From Sulfurovum sp. (GTDB taxonomy: Bacteria; Campylobacterota; Campylobacteria; Campylobacterales; Sulfurovaceae), in the NCBI GenBank assembly GCA_026193735.1, contig JAPHUJ010000101.1, positions 1 through 16,316 of the forward strand: a stretch of DNA of 16,316 nucleotides, given 5' to 3'. Positions 16,305-16,316 of the stretch are shown one piece after another; position 1 is the stretch's first letter; each line of letters starts with the position of its first letter. Below the pieces are notes generated by a model. That model did no database searches. It was not told the origin of the DNA and was given only the letters and a program-made list of their open reading frames with translations. The position numbers and the translations under genes are program-made.

Positions 16305-16316
16305 TATTAGTTATAT

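Overview
The window looks like a stretch of chromosome from a Campylobacterota (former Epsilonproteobacteria) bacterium, probably a free-living relative such as Sulfurovum, Sulfurimonas or Arcobacter. The evidence is low GC, tightly packed genes that often overlap by a few bases, a short omega subunit, a FabX-type flavoenzyme with its Fe-S cysteines, and a gene order (FtsX, EnvC-like, pyrH, rpoZ, spoT, tyrS, fabX, amidase) that I recall from Campylobacter jejuni and, in large part, Helicobacter pylori. The genus is a guess.

Region 1 (1-9650, all + strand) is a housekeeping and envelope cluster. It opens with the possible tail of ftsE, then ftsX and an EnvC-like coiled-coil protein whose LytM domain has lost its zinc ligands, so it is an activator rather than an enzyme. 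A probable promoter and the genes pyrH, rpoZ, a bifunctional (p)ppGpp synthetase/hydrolase (spoT), tyrS and fabX follow. Two tandem N-acetylmuramoyl-L-alanine amidases close the run: one with a signal peptide and AMIN domain, the other a stripped-down lipoprotein copy. The cluster therefore holds both ends of a plausible septal cell-wall cleavage pathway: FtsEX and the EnvC-like activator at the start, two candidate target amidases at the end.

Region 2 (9651-10394) holds a long nested hairpin after the second amidase, a convergent ppa gene (inorganic pyrophosphatase, - strand), and a short divergent promoter region.

Region 3 (10395-16316, + strand) looks like one transport-and-sensing unit. 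It has a membrane histidine kinase with a periplasmic sCache_2-type sensor, an overlapping OmpR-family response regulator, an OprD-like porin, a DUF485 (YjcH-like) membrane protein and an ActP-like sodium:solute symporter, ending in a strong hairpin terminator. Just upstream of the porin there is an 11-bp-period direct repeat (two full copies of TTAATGCTAYG plus a partial third), the arrangement expected for an OmpR/PhoB-type regulator. My working model is a short-chain carboxylate (probably acetate) uptake locus whose outer- and inner-membrane transporters are controlled by the adjacent two-component system.

No RNA genes, CRISPR arrays, insertion sequences or phage genes were seen. There is no gene-free stretch over 300 bases. 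Nothing here is clearly a novel system. The items most worth checking are the direct-repeat operator, the tandem amidases, and the hairpin at 9662-9723.
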